Of a DNA stretch of 64,000 nt, positions 61,966 through 64,000 are shown piece after piece (position 1 is the stretch's first letter; the number at the start of each line of letters is the position of its first letter). The stretch comes from JBDXHU01 sp039989475 (GTDB lineage Bacteria; Pseudomonadota; Gammaproteobacteria; Pseudomonadales; Halieaceae). The notes under the pieces were generated by a model that made no database searches, was not told the DNA's origin, and was given only the letters and a program-made list of their open reading frames with translations. A program made the position numbers and the translations under genes. Location of the stretch: NCBI GenBank assembly GCA_039989475.1, contig JBDXHU010000009.1, positions 434,001-498,000 of the forward strand, in the 5' to 3' direction.

Positions 61966-62921
61966 TCGTCGGAGAAATGGACGGTGCGCTGGCGCTCGCG
62001 ATTGACTTCAAGGCGGGTGACGTCAGGCCGCGAGTAATGGCCGGCAGGATCAAAGTTCTGCCGTTCCTCCAGCACCCGCTGCTGATCCAGGGTAGCGATG
62101 AACACCCCTTCCCGCTCCGTCTGCGGTTCCAGCACCCACTCACCGCCGGGCCCGGCAATGCAGGAGCCGCCGTCGGCCAGAAAGTCCTCTGCACCCAGTA
62201 ATATCTCATCGCGTTGGGGCATGGTCATCGGCACATCAGACGGCCGCATCAGACCGGATACCGAGATAACAAAGGAGCGCCCTTCCTTCGCCATAAAGCG
62301 GGTAATGTCATGGGTGTTGCGCTCAGCACCCGGCCAGATAGCCACGTGCAGGTCTTCGCCCTGGGCATACAAGGCCGCCCGCGGCAGGGGCATCCAGTTC
62401 TCCCAGCAATTCAGAGCACCCACAGTAAAAGCCCCCAGGGGATGAGTGCGTAAACCGTGGCCATCACCGGGCGACCAGGTCAGCCGCTCCTCGTAGGTGG
62501 GCATCAGTTTGCGATGCACATGCAGAATCTCACCCTCGGCATCGATATACACCAGCGAGCAATAAATACTGTGGCCGCCGCGATCACCGGCCCGCTCAGC
62601 AGTGCCGAGGATAACGGTAATACCATGCTGGGCAGCGCGCTGGCACACCGGCTGCAAATGGCCCTCTTCAATAGACACCGCCTGGGCCAGGTAAAAGGCA
62701 TGCAATTCCTTCTGCTGGGGCGACTCAAACACGGCGCCATCGGTGCGTTCCAGCCAAAACGGGTAGCCCGGCAATAGTGATTCCCCAAAGCAGACCAACT
62801 GGGCATGTTCGGCGGCGGCCTGGTCGATCGCGGCAAGTATTTTCTCAAGAGTCGCGGCCCGGTCCAGCCACACCGGTGCCAACTGGGCCAGGGCGACGGT
62901 TAACTGACGATGTTCAGACAT
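61962..62921 (-). CDS. Nitrilase-family carbon-nitrogen hydrolase
   Basis: 319 residues. Catalytic Glu in FGESLLPGYP, Lys in HRKLMPTYEERLTW, Cys in LNCWENW, the nitrilase triad. The CWEN context points to the nitrilase proper (branch 1) rather than amidases. Substrate is unknown. It is 19 bp downstream of the purine-permease-like gene and probably cotranscribed. Confidence 0.92.
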   Translation of the reverse strand: MSEHRQLTVALAQLAPVWLDRAATLEKILAAIDQAAAEHAQLVCFGESLLPGYPFWLERTDGAVFESPQQKELHAFYLAQAVSIEEGHLQPVCQRAAQHGITVILGTAERAGDRGGHSIYCSLVYIDAEGEILHVHRKLMPTYEERLTWSPGDGHGLRTHPLGAFTVGALNCWENWMPLPRAALYAQGEDLHVAIWPGAERNTHDITRFMAKEGRSFVISVSGLMRPSDVPMTMPQRDEILLGAEDFLADGGSCIAGPGGEWVLEPQTEREGVFIATLDQQRVLEERQNFDPAGHYSRPDVTRLEVNRERQRTVHFSDD

Positions 62922-62940
62922 TCAGGCATCCTCCCCCGGC

Positions 62941-64000
62941 TTAAAGATAGGCAAACTTCAGCAGGAAAATCAGCGCCAGGAAATAGGCGCCCGGCGAGAT
63001 ATCCCGATGGCGGCCCACACAGAGCTTGATGGCGACATAGCTGATAAAACCCACGGCGATGCCGTTGGCGATAGAAAATGTCAGCGGGATCATCACGATC
63101 AGCAGCAGCGCCGGCACCACTTCGCTCATATCCGCCCAGTCCAGTTTCTCCATACCGGTCATCATCAACATGGCCACATAGACAAGGGCGCCGGCGGTGG
63201 CGTAGGCCGGCACCATACCCGCCAGCGGCGCGAAAAAGATGGCCAACACAAACAGCGCGCCGACGGTAACCGCAGTCAGTCCGGTACGCCCGCCAGCGGC
63301 CACGCCGGCTGCTGATTCCACATAACTGGTCACCGGCGCACAACCGAAAAAGGCGCCGACCACGCTGGACGTACTGTCCGCCTTCAGCGCCCGGTCCATA
63401 TTCTGGATTTTGCCGTTTTCGTCGACCAGGTGAGCATGACTGGCCACCCCCAGCAGGGTACCCGCAGTATCGAACAGGTTAACGAACAGGAAGGCGATGA
63501 TCACCGATACCATGGCCAGGTCAAAGGCACCAACGATATCCAGTTTCATGAAGGTCGGCGCCAGGCTCGGCGGCGCCGATACCAGGCCAGTATATTCGAC
63601 CAGGCCCAGCGGAATACCCGCCAGTGTGCCGCCAAGCACACCGATGATCATGGCGCCGTGAACCTTGCGCTGGCTTAGTACGGCCATCACCAGGAAGCCG
63701 ATGGCGCCCAACAGCGGTGCCGGCTGGGTCAGGTCGCCCAGGGTAATCAGCGTGGCCGGATTGGCCACCACGATGCCGGCATTCTTGAGCCCGATAAAAC
63801 CGATAAACAGGCCGACGCCGGCGGCCATGGCAATGCGCATGTCCATGGGGATACTCTCCAGCATCCAGCCGCGAATGCGGGTCACGCTCATAATCACGAA
63901 CAAGATGCCGGCGATAAATACCGCACCCAACGCCACTTCCCAGCTATAACCCATGTCCGCCACCACGGTGTAGGTGAAGAACGCGTTCAGGCCCATGCCC
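62941..64000 (-). CDS. AzgA-type NCS2 purine permease, 5'-truncated by window edge
   Basis: At least 351 residues; the sequence before the first Met (MGLNAFFTYTVV) is missing because it lies beyond base 64000. GMGLNAFFTY, FVNLFDTAGTLLGVASHA and APVTSYVESAAGVAAGGRTGLTAV are signatures of the adenine/guanine/hypoxanthine permease branch. The C-terminus ends in TM (ALIFLLKFAYL). Reading direction suggests it leads an operon with the nitrilase. Confidence 0.92.
   Translation of the reverse strand, partial: GMGLNAFFTYTVVADMGYSWEVALGAVFIAGILFVIMSVTRIRGWMLESIPMDMRIAMAAGVGLFIGFIGLKNAGIVVANPATLITLGDLTQPAPLLGAIGFLVMAVLSQRKVHGAMIIGVLGGTLAGIPLGLVEYTGLVSAPPSLAPTFMKLDIVGAFDLAMVSVIIAFLFVNLFDTAGTLLGVASHAHLVDENGKIQNMDRALKADSTSSVVGAFFGCAPVTSYVESAAGVAAGGRTGLTAVTVGALFVLAIFFAPLAGMVPAYATAGALVYVAMLMMTGMEKLDWADMSEVVPALLLIVMIPLTFSIANGIAVGFISYVAIKLCVGRHRDISPGAYFLALIFLLKFAYL

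Overview
The window looks like a chromosomal segment of a marine-type gammaproteobacterium, perhaps Cellvibrionales/Halieaceae-like. This rests on gene order and family content (alaS-lysC-csrA-tRNA-Ser, greB, hinT, a YfiR/GGDEF-EAL cluster, a DcaP-type porin, TonB receptor and RND pump); no taxon can be fixed by eye. Most of it is GC-rich core DNA. The stretch at about 39.8-51.4 kb is visibly more AT-rich and has different codon use.

Layout. 1-14.4 kb: the tail of an ATPase/TPR regulator, an SLC13-type permease, a beta-barrel outer-membrane protein, a BASS-family transporter, then a minus-strand operon RND adaptor - RND pump - phospholipase-D-like lipoprotein, a DUF900-type hydrolase and a small cysteine-motif secreted protein. 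14.5-16.9 kb: tRNA-Arg(ACG) bracketed by partial duplications of its own ends, a three-gene plus-strand cluster ending in a DUF1456 protein, and a PhnZ-like HD protein. 16.9-24.5 kb: a minus-strand operon TonB receptor - YfiR-like protein - hybrid histidine kinase - REC/PAS/GGDEF/EAL protein, probably a c-di-GMP signalling unit. 24.6-30.4 kb: tRNA-Ser(GCU), csrA, lysC, alaS, hinT, a Trm112-like protein and an M23 peptidase. 30.4-36.7 kb: greB and a run of small metabolic genes. 36.9-39.8 kb: gcvP, standing alone.

The accessory region begins exactly at the gcvP stop codon. The last 137 bp of gcvP recur as a direct copy at 51247-51383 (about 97% identical by eye), so the intervening 11.6 kb looks like an island inserted at the gcvP 3' end. 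It holds (a) a membrane-anchored winged-helix-like protein, (b) three attC-like palindromic sites whose upstream ORFs, in two cases, stop inside the site, as in integron cassettes, without an integrase in view, (c) a three-gene operon of an HTH-like protein, a DUF4258-like protein with a charged helical insert and a uracil-DNA-glycosylase-superfamily protein, (d) an AbiE toxin-antitoxin module whose toxin gene also carries a WYL-like domain and a zinc-finger tail, with a multi-pass membrane protein downstream, the module lying between two ~108-bp imperfect direct repeats and beside a tRNA-Phe 3'-end fragment, and (e) four copies of a 65-bp hairpin element. It appears to be a stack of separately acquired units, several defence-like.

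51.4-64 kb returns to ordinary genes: AraC-type regulator (its C-terminus encoded by the gcvP copy), M48 lipoprotein peptidase, another lipoprotein, DcaP-like porin, a second cysteine-motif DUF4124-like protein, DUF1272 protein, methyltransferase, XRE regulator, sulfotransferase, PhlG-like hydrolase, CDP-alcohol phosphatidyltransferase, LOG protein, nitrilase and an AzgA-type purine permease cut by the window end. All assignments are from reading the sequence; no database search was possible.
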